Assembly: GCA_942491945.1 (NCBI GenBank)
Contig: CALODD010000110.1
Span: forward strand, 1 to 23,795
Length of the DNA: 23,795 nucleotides
From: JAJDYQ01 sp942491945
GTDB taxonomy: Bacteria > Pseudomonadota > Gammaproteobacteria > JAJDYQ01
Direction of reading: 5' to 3'
Shown: positions 23,405 to 23,795 of the stretch, piece after piece
Layout of the letters: the number at the start of each line of letters is the position of its first letter
Position numbering within the stretch: the first letter of the stretch is position 1
The notes under the pieces: model-generated
What the model saw: the letters and a program-made list of their open reading frames with translations, nothing else
What the model was told of the DNA's origin: nothing
Database searches by the model: none
Position numbers and translations under genes: made by a program

Positions 23405-23761
23405 GTATCGGACTCCCCATCCTCGATCACGCTTTTTTTCAGTAAGCGATTTTCCATGACCGATTCAGCCAGCGCTTCTTTCAAGGCGGCCGCTTCTGCC
23501 CCTGAGCTCTTTCACTTCATCGGTCGTTGCCTCTCGGACAATATCACCAGCTAAACGTTTCTTACCGGCTTCCATGAACTCTTTCGACCAGCGGTAATAC
23601 ACATTGCTGTTAATGCCTTCTCGGCGACATAGCTCCGATATCGATTCCTCACCTCAGAGTCCTTCCAGGACAATACGGATTTTCTCTTCAGCTGAATACT
23701 TTCTGCGGGTGGCTCAGCGTATATCCCGAACTGCTTTCTCGGCACTTATCTTTTTCATCAT
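23401..23761 (-). pseudogene. IS3-type orfA, two in-frame TGA codons and a frameshift
   Basis: From the ATG at 23761 (AAGGA upstream), the frame reads MMKKISAEKAVRDIR, then hits TGA where the family has Arg, continues as TRRKYSAEEKIRIVLEGL, then hits a second TGA in place of Arg. Both stops differ from CGA by one C-to-T change. A one-base insertion in the CTCAGGGGCAGAAG stretch shifts the frame later; repairing it gives 120 codons ending in an ATGA overlap with orfB. The start ATG absent from the left window edge is visible here. Confidence 0.85.
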
Positions 23762-23795
23762 CGTTTCCTTTTCAAGTTAACGATGAACTAATTCT

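Larger units (their letters stand above)
22398..23795 (-). mobile_element. Decayed IS3-type element, right copy, inverted relative to the left copy
   Basis: This is the same two-ORF IS type as at 1-1098, but transcribed leftward, so the two face into the window. The inner border is placed at 22398 from a TGAAGTTAAGAGACAG end that reads as a plausible IS3-type terminus (TG start); the matching outer end lies beyond 23795, so this boundary is inferred. Sequence divergence from the left copy is clear. OrfA has two in-frame TGA codons, both in place of CGA, and a one-base insertion. OrfB has an 11-base deletion and a one-base deletion. It cannot encode its own transposase. Confidence 0.85.

Noticed and set aside
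23551..23745. 64-residue minus-strand reading frame near the right edge
   Set aside because: It is an off-frame reading of the IS orfA remnant; the family sequence is in a different frame.

Overview
This window looks like one end of a copper-resistance island in a gammaproteobacterium-like genome. That class assignment is inferred from the moderate, roughly mid-40s GC composition, the CopA/CopB/DUF411 type of copper locus and the insertion sequences; nothing here fixes a genus. Almost everything from 2.7 to 22.4 kb is transcribed leftward (minus strand), which suggests one acquired block of a few long operons. There are no tRNA or rRNA genes and no CRISPR array.

Layout from left to right. 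(1) 1-2.6 kb is an insertion-sequence pile-up: a decayed two-ORF IS3-type element, cut at 1098 by a complete IS407-group IS3 element (1099-2300, matched terminal repeats, intact orfA/orfB), followed by the 5' piece of an IS1182-like transposase. (2) 2.75-7.1 kb, a minus-strand operon: CueO-like multicopper oxidase, SHOCT membrane protein, degenerate HMA-like protein with a Cys-Cys tail, TVP38/VTT membrane protein, TlpA/DsbE thioredoxin, LolA-like periplasmic protein. (3) 7.2-12.6 kb: Met-rich secreted protein with a MerR-type promoter, then YHS, small membrane protein, second YHS, MerR regulator, two small periplasmic proteins and a CopA-type P1B ATPase carrying YHS and two CPMHP-type metal domains. 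(4) 12.7-18.2 kb, the periplasmic copper module: CopL-like protein, CopA multicopper oxidase (now frameshifted inside its Met/His repeats), CopB outer-membrane protein, a His-rich cytochrome c, a DUF411 (CopG-like) protein and a cytochrome c-DsbC fusion. (5) 18.3-22.4 kb: TnsC-, TnsB- and TnsA-like genes of a Tn7-type transposition module, preceded in the same operon by the C-terminal catalytic part of a tyrosine recombinase. (6) 22.4-23.8 kb: a second decayed copy of the left-end IS type, in opposite orientation.

Taken together, the cargo covers Cu(I) export from the cytoplasm (P1B ATPase under a MerR regulator), periplasmic Cu(I) oxidation (two multicopper oxidases), copper binding (Met/His-rich proteins, YHS and HMA-like domains), outer-membrane handling (CopB), and electron-transfer and disulfide repair proteins (two cytochromes c, DsbC, TlpA, DUF411). 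I see no CusCBA efflux system, no copC/copD and no CopRS two-component system in the window. The most interesting points are the recombinase-TnsABC operon without a visible TnsD/TniQ selector, the cytochrome c-DsbC fusion, the 4-base slip that splits CopA in its repeat tract, and a well-formed MerR-type promoter upstream of the Met-rich gene.
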